A DNA stretch of 64,000 bases from an uncultured Ruminiclostridium sp. (GTDB taxonomy: Bacteria > Bacillota > Clostridia > Oscillospirales > Ruminococcaceae), in the NCBI GenBank assembly GCA_947630175.1, contig CANRGJ010000010.1:32713-96712 (forward strand). Reading direction: 5' to 3'. A program made the translations under genes and the position numbers. Shown here one piece after another: positions 1 through 6,067 of the stretch. Within the stretch, counting starts at the first letter, position 1. Each line of letters opens with the position of its first letter. The notes under the pieces were generated by a model. That model saw nothing but the letters and a program-made list of their open reading frames with translations, was not told the origin of the DNA and ran no database searches.

Positions 1-2
1 AA

Positions 3-209
3 AACGGAGGAAGCCAAGCCGTGAGATTGCCAAAAAGATTTCGGTTTTCAAATGATGAAGTGATTGTTCAAAGGCTCGGAAAGGTTGTTTTGCTGATTCC
101 GAAAGAAGCAGCTTGGGAAACATTCACTAACGGCTTGAACAGTTTCACTGATGATTTTTTGTCGGGCGGACGCATTGATGAAACACCGATAGAAAGGGAA
201 AACTTATGA
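3..209 (+). CDS. vapB: VapB-type antitoxin, 5' end cut by the window edge
   Basis: The reading frame is open from the first bases. It begins inside the usual AbrB/SpoVT-type antitoxin motif (NGGSQAVRLPK), followed by F-x-F-x-D-E-V and a 'VVLLIPK' strand, so the GTG at 21 is an internal Val codon and the true start lies upstream of the window. VapB proteins bind their own promoter with the N-terminal swapped-hairpin domain and neutralise the VapC ribonuclease with the C-terminal tail. The stop codon overlaps the vapC start (ATGA at 206-209), the typical translationally coupled arrangement. Assignment is firm; only the N-terminus is missing. Confidence 0.85.
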   Translation, partial: NGGSQAVRLPKRFRFSNDEVIVQRLGKVVLLIPKEAAWETFTNGLNSFTDDFLSGGRIDETPIERENL

Positions 210-604
210 CATATATGCTCGATACCAACATCTGCATATACGCCATAAAAAATAAGCCTGAAAGTGTCATAAAAAAATTAAAGGAAATGCTTGTCAAAGG
301 TTTATGCATTTCTTCAATTACTTTAGCCGAACTGGAACATGGCGTAGCGAAAAGTCAATTCCCAGAAAAAAATTCACTTGCACTTGCTCAGTTTATTTCT
401 ATTTTAACAGTTAAAGCCTTTGACGATTTAGCGGCTTATGAATACGGTCAGATATGTGCTTATCTTCAAAAACAAGGTACACCTATTGGAGTTATGGATA
501 TGCTGATAGCCGCACACGCAAAATCTTCTGATTTGATTTTAGTTACCAATAACACTAAGGAATTTGAAAGAATTCCAAATCTAAATATAGAAAACTGGGT
601 TTAA
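206..604 (+). CDS. vapC: VapC toxin, PIN-domain ribonuclease
   Basis: A 132-residue protein of normal VapC length. PIN-domain acidic residues are visible: D6 in MLDTNIC, E42 and E44 in LAELEHG, D98 in GVMDMLIAA, and the TNN element near 114-116. These coordinate Mg2+ for endoribonuclease cleavage, in the known family usually of tRNA or rRNA. It overlaps vapB by four bases and is followed within 20 bp by an intrinsic terminator, so the pair is a self-contained module. Its position near the presumed outer part of the ICE suggests a role in element maintenance (inference). Confidence 0.88.
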   Translation: MTYMLDTNICIYAIKNKPESVIKKLKEMLVKGLCISSITLAELEHGVAKSQFPEKNSLALAQFISILTVKAFDDLAAYEYGQICAYLQKQGTPIGVMDMLIAAHAKSSDLILVTNNTKEFERIPNLNIENWV

Positions 605-619
605 ATGCCTGACGCTTTT

Positions 620-651
620 AAAACCACTCATAAGAGTGGTTTTATTTTTTT
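620..651 (+). terminator. Intrinsic terminator after vapC
   Basis: A ten-base stem AAAACCACTC / GAGTGGTTTT with a four-base loop is followed by a T-rich run. It lies between the vapC stop and the converging minus-strand ImmA gene and probably ends transcription of vapBC. Confidence 0.8.
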
Positions 652-659
652 GCTCAAAA

Positions 660-1070
660 TCAAAGTAATCCCTTTTCTTTGTATATCTGGATTGCTCTTA
701 CAACAAATTCCTCAGTCAACCCAAACCTTTCGGAAAGTTGCCACGCTTCAGTACAACCGTCCCGAAAGGCTTTTTTTATTTCTTCCGGCGGCATAGCCTG
801 AAAAGCTGCCCATGTGTCAGCACGACGCTCGTGTTTGCCGATAATATCGAGCTGGGAATACCTGTTGTAAAATGCTCCGGTTTCACAATGTCCCAATTCA
901 TGCAACGTGTAAGTTAATTCTGCCGCTGTGTTTTTTATATTCTTATCAATTCCAATGCAGTATTCGTCTTTCGCAAGCTGTAAGGAAATAGATCTGCTGT
1001 TTGGACAATCTGCAGAAAAAATATTTATATTCTTTTCCTCTGCTATTTTATATGCTGCTGCTAATGTCAT
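660..1070 (-). CDS. ImmA/IrrE-family metallopeptidase
   Basis: A 136-residue protein with the zinc-protease motif HELGH at residues 57-61 and a downstream E in 'RRADTWAAFQAM' that fits the third ligand region of the ImmA/IrrE (M78-like) family. In ICEBs1 and related elements ImmA cleaves the ICE repressor ImmR after a DNA-damage or quorum signal and so induces excision. Here it overlaps the 3' end of the XRE repressor gene by four bases (ATGA on the minus strand), the same pairing. Its job as anti-repressor of the neighbouring XRE protein is therefore likely but inferred. Confidence 0.85.
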   Translation of the reverse strand: MTLAAAYKIAEEKNINIFSADCPNSRSISLQLAKDEYCIGIDKNIKNTAAELTYTLHELGHCETGAFYNRYSQLDIIGKHERRADTWAAFQAMPPEEIKKAFRDGCTEAWQLSERFGLTEEFVVRAIQIYKEKGLL

Positions 1071-1420
1071 TTTTTGTTTTCCTTTTTCTTTTCCCTGCTT
1101 TTGACATACTCGGCAAATTGTTTTACTTCCTCGTACATTTCGTCTGTAATGCCGTCTGCGCCATTAAACAGAGCGAATTTTATTTCTTCGTCCGTGGGGG
1201 GATTATTTTTATCTTCTGTACTATTTCCAAGAATATAATCCACAGTTACTCCAAAATAATCAGCAAGATTCTGTATTTTCTCAACGGACGGAGCAGAGCC
1301 TTTTTGCAAATTTCCAGCAAGACCTTCTCCTGCACCGCTATCAATCAAGGCTTTATTTCTTGAAACTCCTTTGCTTTTACAAAGCAATTCTAACCTTTCT
1401 AAAATAATAGAACAGTCCAT
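1067..1420 (-). CDS. XRE-family repressor (ImmR-like)
   Basis: A 117-residue protein with an N-terminal helix-turn-helix (residues about 5-65, ending in the characteristic 'LADYFGVTVDYILG') and a charged, helical C-terminal part rich in K and E that would carry the protease-sensitive region. A GGAGG site lies at a good distance before the ATG. It is divergent from the 1.75-kb operon and the shared upstream region holds two copies of a palindrome that is the obvious operator. It should repress the ICE operon and perhaps itself until cleaved by the adjacent ImmA-type protease. Confidence 0.88.
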   Translation of the reverse strand: MDCSIILERLELLCKSKGVSRNKALIDSGAGEGLAGNLQKGSAPSVEKIQNLADYFGVTVDYILGNSTEDKNNPPTDEEIKFALFNGADGITDEMYEEVKQFAEYVKSREKKKENKK

Positions 1421-1503
1421 AATAACAACCTCCTTGACAAGTCCACTAAAAACTTAGCCAAATATCACAAATAAACGCAAAGGAAGTTGTATAAAACAAC
1501 TAA

Positions 1504-1523
1504 TTTCTATAAATTTATAGAAA
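1504..1523. promoter_or_regulatory. Operator palindrome, upstream copy
   Basis: TTTCTATAAATTTATAGAAA is a perfect 20-bp palindrome in the divergent region between the XRE repressor and the HTH operon. The same 16-bp core recurs at 1535-1550. Two identical palindromes at about three-helical-turn spacing suggest cooperative binding by the XRE repressor. Confidence 0.75.
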
Positions 1524-1528
1524 ATCTG

Positions 1529-1557
1529 TTGACATCTATAAATTTATAGAATATAAT
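1529..1557 (+). promoter_or_regulatory. Sigma-A promoter with an operator filling its spacer
   Basis: TTGACA (1529-1534) and TATAAT (1552-1557) are separated by exactly 17 bp, a perfect consensus promoter reading rightwards. The spacer is occupied by the palindrome TCTATAAATTTATAGA (1535-1550). A repressor bound there would directly exclude RNA polymerase, so this is probably the main ICE switch promoter. Some 180 bp of leader follow before the first HTH gene; nothing else recognisable is seen in it. Confidence 0.85.
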
Positions 1558-1749
1558 ATAACTGTAAAAGTTCCTTGGCAATCATCAATAAATATGCAGA
1601 TTAAAACGGTTTCGGCAAAAACCGTTAGAAACGTCCGCACATATTATGACGGAAATATATTGTAGTAGTTGGCAACTTTTATAATATACCAACCGTTATA
1701 ATTTGTCAAGAATTTTTTACAAAAAACTTGAATGAATGAGGGTGATAAA

Positions 1750-1947
1750 TTGGCTAATGAAACCACAGACCATGATTTGTTTGTGGCAGAAGTAAAACGC
1801 TGTCTTTCTCTGCGGCACTGGAAGTACAAAGATTTAGCTGTGGCAGCCGGCTACTCTTTGAAATCTATTGAAGCATTTATGCATGGAAGCCGACAAAGCG
1901 CAACGCTTCATTTAGCAATTGCTGCGGCACTTAACATTGATACATAA
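1750..1947 (+). CDS. Small helix-turn-helix protein
   Basis: A protein of about 65 residues with a compact HTH: 'YKDLAVAAGYSLKSIEAFM' followed by a short hydrophobic helix. I choose the TTG at 1750 because GAGGGTG lies seven bases before it, while the ATG at 1732 has no ribosome site. It is the first gene downstream of the operator-controlled promoter and is 12 bp before an excisionase-like gene, so it may regulate excision or transfer. The exact family is not recognised. Confidence 0.65.
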   Translation: MANETTDHDLFVAEVKRCLSLRHWKYKDLAVAAGYSLKSIEAFMHGSRQSATLHLAIAAALNIDT

Positions 1948-1959
1948 AGGTGAAAATCT

Positions 1960-2196
1960 ATGATTAACAAACGAAGATTTTTAAACTGGGAAACGCTCCC
2001 CGTACTGCTTGACGCAGATACAATATCAGCGCTGTTGGGAATACATCGCTCTTATGTCAGCACAATGGCAAAGCAGGGAAAAATCCCCGGTGCAAAACAA
2101 ATAGGGCGTTTCTGGTACTTTGAAAAGGAAGCACTGAGGAATTATTTCCATAGTGAAGAAACCCGCACAAAGCTGTCCAAGTTTTTAGCTTTATAA
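1960..2196 (+). CDS. Excisionase-family (MerR-like HTH) DNA-binding protein
   Basis: A 78-residue protein with a winged-helix pattern typical of excisionase-type HTH_17 proteins: 'DADTISALLGIHRSYVSTMAKQGKIPGAKQIGRFWYF'-type spacing from residue 18 to 55 (recognition helix, G-K-I-P turn, then an aromatic wing). Such proteins bend DNA at attachment sites with the integrase. GGTGA precedes the ATG. It follows the small HTH gene in the ImmR-controlled operon, where an Xis would be expected, but no integrase is in this window, so the role as Xis is inferred. Confidence 0.7.
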   Translation: MINKRRFLNWETLPVLLDADTISALLGIHRSYVSTMAKQGKIPGAKQIGRFWYFEKEALRNYFHSEETRTKLSKFLAL

Positions 2197-2209
2197 TAAG
2201 TATCCCTCT

Positions 2210-2713
2210 TTCTTCTTTACGCTTCTTATGCTGTTCTAACGCCGGGAAGCGTAAATGGACTGCCAAGTATTTTTACGGTGCAACTCCGTAACAGTCCCTC
2301 TGATAAACAAGATATTAAATTCCCTTTCGGGAAGTTAATATAAAAGCTCAATCCGCCTGCTGGGAAGCGCTCGGATCACGAGCTTTTCCAATAGCAGCAT
2401 AAAAAGTTTGTGCTGCTATTGTACAAATTGAATACAACCGCTTGTAAGAAACAAGTTCCTCTGCTTTTTGTAACAACTGCGCATTAGCTTTGTGAACATC
2501 GGGTGAAGATCCGCACAGTACAAGGACGCCGACTATCAAACCGGAGCGAGTATATATACCTTATGAAAGGTTGAGCTACCTCAAAAAGTACGTAAAGGGG
2601 CATGAGCCTGTGCGACGCCGGGTATCATGTCAAAAGAAAAGGTAACAAGCCGGCGACATATTTGTTTATTGCAGGGGAGTAATAAACATTGTGATATTGC
2701 TCCCCTTTTATTT
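2210..2713 (+). ncRNA. Large structured non-coding RNA (~500 nt) ending in a terminator
   Basis: No convincing coding frame exists here, but complementary arms follow one another closely: 2216-2225/2246-2255 (10 bp, perfect), 2257-2262/2292-2297 enclosing 2273-2278/2286-2291, 2312-2318/2335-2341 continued inward by a TTCCC/GGGAA stem, 2342-2349/2380-2387 enclosing ATCCG/CGGAT, 2390-2399/2411-2420 (10 bp), CTTGT/ACAAG near 2443-2457, and CGCCGG/CCGGCG near 2615-2655. The block ends with AGGGGAG...CTCCCCT and a U-rich tail (2673-2713). A -10-like TATAAT (2192-2197) sits just upstream. Size, density of helices and setting on a mobile element recall ornate RNAs such as ROOL or GOLLD; membership is a guess. 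Confidence 0.6.
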
Positions 2714-2717
2714 TTTT

Positions 2718-2764
2718 AAGTATACTTTTGTGGGCATTATTCCAATGCTCAGAAAAGTATACTT
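2718..2764 (+). terminator. Long inverted repeat, probably a second terminator
   Basis: AAGTATACTTTT (2718-2729) and AAAAGTATACTT (2753-2764) are perfect complements, with an inner GCAT/ATGC pair, followed by TTTATT. It directly follows the terminator of the structured RNA and precedes the first parS-like site. It may insulate the next promoter from upstream transcription. Confidence 0.5.
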
Positions 2765-2770
2765 TTTATT

Positions 2771-2797
2771 AACTTCTCACCAAGTTGGTGAGAAGTT
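2771..2797. repeat. parS-like palindrome, copy 1
   Basis: A perfect 27-bp palindrome with arms AACTTCTCACCAA / TTGGTGAGAAGTT around a central G. Identical copies occur at 3543-3569 and 5227-5253, all near parA/parB. It lies about 23 bp upstream of the -35 box of the membrane/coiled-coil gene. Confidence 0.75.
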
Positions 2798-2819
2798 GAG
2801 GTTGGTGTTTTATATAAAA

Positions 2820-2848
2820 TTGACACAATTAATTTGTTTTGATATAAT
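2820..2848 (+). promoter_or_regulatory. Sigma-A promoter of the membrane/coiled-coil gene
   Basis: TTGACA (2820-2825) and TATAAT (2843-2848) with a 17-bp spacer. The GGAGG ribosome site begins four bases after the -10 box, so the 5' untranslated region must be extremely short or the real start of transcription lies very close to the SD. Confidence 0.75.
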
Positions 2849-2861
2849 AATGGAGGAAACT

Positions 2862-3476
2862 ATGAAAAGAATAATAACCCTTATAAATATGTGGAGCTGC
2901 ACTATATGGGGGATTTTTATAGTTTTACTATGTTTTAAAGGAGTTTTAAGTATGGAGTGGTGGCAAACCATTTTGGTTGCGATAATCCCCGCTGCTATAT
3001 CATCAGCAGTAACATGGTATATCAACAGAAAATCTCAAATTAACAGCAATACATACCAAATCAGCAAATTGATAGAACGTTTGGGTATAAAAGAAGATAA
3101 GACGCTTCACGCTGACATTTCAGATAAATTTGACAGCATTATTTCTGATATTGGACGTAATGAAAATTCTTCACTTACAAAACAGCATAGCGAGATGAAA
3201 GAAATGCTCGTTACAGAAATTGAGTTATCAGAACGCCGCTATAAAGATGAAGAAGGTCGAATAAGAAACTTTACGCTTGAACAGCACAACATTAATAAAA
3301 GCTTGGAAGAATTTAAACTTTTTATGGAAAGTTGGAAGCGAATGGCTGAACAGGTAAATAAGCAAGAACTTACAATTGCCGAACTTCAAACTGAAAATAA
3401 AGTTTTGAAAGACAAATTTAGCAAAATGACCGAAAATAATGTAAGTGAAGATAATGACGAAGAACAAATAATGTGA
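2862..3476 (+). CDS. Membrane-anchored coiled-coil protein, unknown function
   Basis: A 204-residue protein starting at the ATG preceded by GGAGG; upstream in-frame codons are read-through of the parS palindrome and promoter, not gene. It has two closely spaced transmembrane segments at residues about 10-30 and 34-52, then a long cytoplasmic, highly charged helical region (about 60-200) with heptad character. No catalytic motif is seen. It is flanked on both sides by the parS-like palindrome and stands just before parA/parB, so it could be a membrane partner of partitioning or an ICE-specific anchor (inference). It has its own promoter and terminator. Confidence 0.7.
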   Translation: MKRIITLINMWSCTIWGIFIVLLCFKGVLSMEWWQTILVAIIPAAISSAVTWYINRKSQINSNTYQISKLIERLGIKEDKTLHADISDKFDSIISDIGRNENSSLTKQHSEMKEMLVTEIELSERRYKDEEGRIRNFTLEQHNINKSLEEFKLFMESWKRMAEQVNKQELTIAELQTENKVLKDKFSKMTENNVSEDNDEEQIM

Positions 3477-3481
3477 CAAAT

Positions 3482-3510
3482 AAAAAGGACTGTTTGACAG
3501 TCCTTTTTTT
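3482..3510 (+). terminator. Intrinsic terminator
   Basis: AAAAAGGACTG / CAGTCC stem with loop TTTGA followed by seven Ts, directly after the coiled-coil gene. An almost identical stem is used at 31,066-31,091, suggesting a terminator that was duplicated within the element. Confidence 0.85.
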
Positions 3511-3542
3511 ATTAACACAAATCTTTTGAAATTTATTTTATT

Positions 3543-3569
3543 AACTTCTCACCAAGTTGGTGAGAAGTT
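3543..3569. repeat. parS-like palindrome, copy 2
   Basis: Same 27-bp palindrome as at 2771. Here the flanks are also self-complementary (T-rich ATTTATTTTATT on the left, its complement with one extra A on the right), extending the symmetry to about 50 bp. Confidence 0.75.
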
Positions 3570-3582
3570 AAATAAAATAAAT

Positions 3583-3726
3583 GCCGTCCAAAGCACAGCA
3601 GTCCGTTTTTTAATCCATATCTCCTGAAAAGATCATCTCCTAAAAACTGATACAACAAGCAACGGAACGGCTGGATCTTCCTGTTCCCTCTCAAAAACAA
3701 TAACGGACTGTTGTGCTTTGGACGGC
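3583..3726. repeat. Large inverted repeat, 25-bp arms
   Basis: Arm 3583-3607 (begins GCCGTCCAAAGCACAG) is the reverse complement of 3702-3726 at 24 of 25 positions. The 94-bp interior contains a further GGAAC/GTTCC pair. As RNA or single-stranded DNA it would form a long stem-loop. It sits between parS copy 2 and an orphan gene tail; function unknown. Confidence 0.7.
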
Positions 3727-3735
3727 AAAATATAA

Positions 3736-3810
3736 TTAAGAGATGAAGAAACAGAAAAAGTAGGCGAAAGTGTGGAAGGTGAAATTCCGGATTTTATGCA
3801 GACTATGTAA
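3736..3810 (+). pseudogene. Orphan 3' remnant encoding the ICE tail motif
   Basis: An in-frame stretch of 24 codons with no usable start, preceded by a stop at 3733-3735. It encodes an acidic segment (D-E-E-T-E-K-V-G-E-S-V-E-G-E) followed by IPDFMQTM and a TAA. This is the same C-terminus found on four intact proteins further right (F/I-x-Q-S/T-M end). I read it as the surviving 3' end of a gene whose body was lost, with the break at the adjacent inverted-repeat arm. Confidence 0.65.
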
Positions 3811-3842
3811 TACATTTAAAAGTTGTTTACGAAAGACACAAA

Positions 3843-3914
3843 GGCGGATAAAACCGCCCGCCTAATGCAGCCGAGGACGGTCACAAGCCCGTTTGAGAAA
3901 TGCAGAGTGGGCGC
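3843..3914 (+). promoter_or_regulatory. Repeated leader motif, copy upstream of parA
   Basis: A GGCGG...CCGCC hairpin is followed by CCTAATGCAGCC, CGGTCACAAGCCCG and ATGCAGAGTGGGCGC. The same building blocks (hairpin, AATGCGGC, CGGTCACAATCCCG, ATGCAGAGTGG) occur before virD4 at 32,461-32,535, and a related hairpin plus ATGCGGGC at 18,036-18,082. The shared parts suggest a structured RNA or protein-binding leader placed before transfer genes. Confidence 0.45.
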
Positions 3915-3936
3915 AAACAGAATTGTACAGTCTGAT

Positions 3937-4001
3937 AGGCGGTCGTTGTTAGTCCCGATCGCCTTTTTTGCGTTTTAAAAAACGAACAACAGGGACTAAC
4001 A
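3937..4001 (+). promoter_or_regulatory. Attenuator-like leader of parA
   Basis: AGGCGGTC (3937-3944) and GATCGCCT (3957-3964) form a stem followed by six Ts, an intrinsic terminator. Its loop region TGTTAGTCCC (3947-3956) is perfectly complementary to GGGACTAACA (3992-4001), and nine bases of it to GGACTAACA (4011-4019), which overlaps the parA SD region. Mutually exclusive pairing could control parA transcription or translation. Confidence 0.55.
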
Positions 4002-4020
4002 GAAAAAGGAGGACTAACAA

Positions 4021-4800
4021 ATGAAAACAATTGCAATCTGCAATCAAAAAGGCGGCGTGGGAAAAACAACCACTGCTGTAAACTTAGGCATAGGACTGAC
4101 AAGGCTTAACAAAAAGGTGTTGCTTGTGGACGCTGATCCACAGGGAGACCTCACCGCTTCCCTCGGTTGGGTTTGGCAAGACGATATAACAAATACGCTT
4201 GCTTCTGATATGGAAAACATAATCAACGATAAGCCTATCAACATAACAGAAACAATTCTACACCATAACGAGGGCGTTGACCTTATTCCCTCAAATATAG
4301 AGTTGGCAAACATTGAAGCTCTGCTTGTAAACGCTATGAGCAGAGAAAACACATTAAAAACATTACTTTCAGAGGTAAAAGACAGTTATGACTACATAAT
4401 CATAGACTGTATGCCTTCTCTTGGTATGCTGACGATCAACGCTTTAGCAGCGGCTGACAGCGTGATTATTCCCGTTCAGGCACAATATCTTCCCGCAAAA
4501 GGAATGGTGCAGCTTATACGGACTATAACTAAAATTCAGCGCAGAATAAATCCTACACTGAAAATAGACGGCATATTACTTACACTTGCCGACATGAGAA
4601 CAAGCATTGCAAAACTCACAATCGAAAGCCTGCAAGGAAATTATGGAAGTGCAATCAAAATATATAATGCAATAATTCCTGTCACTACAAAGGCGGCTGA
4701 AACCAGCGCCACAGGACAGAGCATATATAAGTATAGCAAAAGCAGTACGGCGGCAAAGGCGTACGAAAATTTTACGAAGGAGGTAGCAGAGAATGTCTAA
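4021..4800 (+). CDS. parA: ParA-family partition ATPase
   Basis: A 259-residue Soj/ParA protein with the deviant Walker A motif KGGVGKTT at residues 10-17, 'LLVDADPQGD' (Walker A'), and 'YDYIIIDCMP' (Walker B). ParA dimerises on ATP and drives segregation of ParB-bound DNA over the nucleoid. AAAGGAGG precedes the ATG. It overlaps parB by eight bases. ParAB modules on ICEs stabilise the excised circular form; three palindromes close by are the probable centromere sites. The attenuator-like leader upstream suggests feedback or coupling control. Confidence 0.93.
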   Translation: MKTIAICNQKGGVGKTTTAVNLGIGLTRLNKKVLLVDADPQGDLTASLGWVWQDDITNTLASDMENIINDKPINITETILHHNEGVDLIPSNIELANIEALLVNAMSRENTLKTLLSEVKDSYDYIIIDCMPSLGMLTINALAAADSVIIPVQAQYLPAKGMVQLIRTITKIQRRINPTLKIDGILLTLADMRTSIAKLTIESLQGNYGSAIKIYNAIIPVTTKAAETSATGQSIYKYSKSSTAAKAYENFTKEVAENV

Positions 4801-5698
4801 ACTTAACGGCTTAAAACTTCCACCCATTCAGGATCTGTTTTCAACACAGGAAGAAAGAAACAGTGTTGGTAATATTATAGAGATACCTCTTGGCGAAATA
4901 GACAGTTTCCCTGCTCACCCGTTTCACGTTGATGATAACGAAGAAATGGAACAGCTTACGGAAAGTATTAAAGCGCACGGTGTTTTAACTCCTGCTATTG
5001 TACGGCAGAAAAAAGACGGTAGGTATGAGCTTATAAGCGGACATCGTAGGAAAAGAGCTTGCGAGCTTTCAGGGCTGCTCACACTAAAATGTGAAGTTGT
5101 TGAAATATCTGATGACGACGCCACCGTTGCAATGGTGGACGCAAATTTTCAAAGAGAGAATATTCTTCCTTCTGAAAAAGCATTTGCTTATAAAATGAAA
5201 CGAGACGCTTTAAAACACCAAGGTTCAACTTCTCACCAAGTTGGTGAGAAGTTATTGACAGTAGCAAAAATTGGATCAGAAAATGGTGACAGTCAGAATC
5301 AGGTGTTACGTTATATCCGCCTGACAGAGCTTATGCCTGAGTTGCTTAAAATGGTAGATGAAGAAAAGATACCACTCACTGTTGGTGTGGAACTTTCTTT
5401 TCTGCCCGAAAGCGAACAGAAAATTTTGTATGATATAATGACCGAAAATAAGGTTGTTCCCTCTTTAAAACAGGCAAAAATTTTAAAAGATTTGTCACAG
5501 TCTGACGGGCTTGATAAAAATGTCATACTTAATATTCTTGTAGTTTCTAAGGCAATGGGTAAGGCAGAAAAAAAGGAAATTGTGTTGCGAAGTAATAAAG
5601 TCAGAGAGCTTATTCCTCAATCTTTATCTGATACAGAACGTGAGGACTATATAATTAAGGCGCTGAGGTTTTACAAGGAAATGAAAGGTAATCAATAA
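4793..5698 (+). CDS. parB: ParB/Noc-family DNA-binding protein
   Basis: A 301-residue protein with an N-terminal ParB/Srx CTPase-type domain (ALIGEIDSFPAHPF-like start near 27-40, 'GVLTPAIVRQKKDGRYELISGHRR' at about 62-86, with the nucleotide-binding GHRR) and 'NFQRENILPSEKAFAYKMK' linking to the HTH domain. The HTH region (about 140-200) is partly encoded by the 27-bp palindrome (5227-5253, residues STSHQVGEKL), which I take as a parS site inside the gene. SD AAGGAGG lies in the end of parA. The assignment is firm. Confidence 0.93.
   Translation: MSKLNGLKLPPIQDLFSTQEERNSVGNIIEIPLGEIDSFPAHPFHVDDNEEMEQLTESIKAHGVLTPAIVRQKKDGRYELISGHRRKRACELSGLLTLKCEVVEISDDDATVAMVDANFQRENILPSEKAFAYKMKRDALKHQGSTSHQVGEKLLTVAKIGSENGDSQNQVLRYIRLTELMPELLKMVDEEKIPLTVGVELSFLPESEQKILYDIMTENKVVPSLKQAKILKDLSQSDGLDKNVILNILVVSKAMGKAEKKEIVLRSNKVRELIPQSLSDTEREDYIIKALRFYKEMKGNQ
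5227..5253. repeat. parS-like palindrome, copy 3, inside parB
   Basis: The identical 27-bp palindrome lies in frame within parB codons for STSHQVGEKL. Homologous ParB proteins commonly have a T-S-x-Q-V-G-x-K segment at this place, so the site coincides with conserved coding sequence rather than being an insertion. Confidence 0.75.
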
Positions 5699-5699
5699 A

Positions 5700-5840
5700 A
5701 TGAATACAATACAAATTCTAATTGTGGTAGCAGTCGTTTTCCTAAGCACACCGACCGTTTTTTTATTAACGGTTTTTATTCTTTCTGTTTACTATTGTAA
5801 AAAGGAAGAAAGAGAAAAAATGCACCATCAGCAAAAATGA
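5700..5840 (+). CDS. Small single-pass membrane protein
   Basis: A 46-residue frame starting one base after the parB stop and ending in an ATGA overlap with the next frame. Residues 3-34 form a strongly hydrophobic segment (about ILIVVAVVFLSTP...FLLTVFILSVYY), followed by a basic tail K-K-E-E-R-E-K. AAAGG lies about ten bases upstream. Tight packing on both sides supports a real gene of the parAB operon. No function can be assigned. Confidence 0.5.
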   Translation: MNTIQILIVVAVVFLSTPTVFLLTVFILSVYYCKKEEREKMHHQQK

Positions 5841-6067
5841 ACAACAGATATAGTAAAAATTGGACAGGCAATATAAATAGCACATATATCATGCTTGGTG
5901 CGTCTAATCATACCGAAAAAGAAAGGCAGCATCAAGATTATTACACAACTGAACCCCGTGTGATGGAATTATTGCTTGCGGAAGAACAGTTTGCCCCGGT
6001 TATATGGGAATGTGCTTGCAAATGGCTCAAAAATGGGAAGCGTATAATAGTGAAAGGAAATCTGTAA
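5837..6067 (+). pseudogene. Truncated SAM-dependent methyltransferase
   Basis: The 76-residue product begins like the N-terminus of ICE/phage adenine-specific methyltransferases: 'NRYSKNWTGN', 'ASNHTEKERQHQDYYTTEP', then 'VIWECAC', where an intact enzyme continues with a glycine-rich SAM loop (A-C-G-x-G). Here the frame runs instead into KWLKNGK and stops, and the bases down to about 6200 look like decayed coding sequence with several stops. I infer that the catalytic body was deleted when the AT-rich methylase/TIR cargo entered. An active enzyme is not expected. Confidence 0.65.

Noticed and set aside
21..23. GTG start for the vapB gene
   Set aside because: The frame is open upstream and encodes the conserved N-G-G-S-Q-A-V motif across this codon.
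2691..2861. 57-codon N-terminal extension of the coiled-coil protein
   Set aside because: It would translate the terminator, the parS palindrome and the promoter; ATG 2862 has GGAGG.
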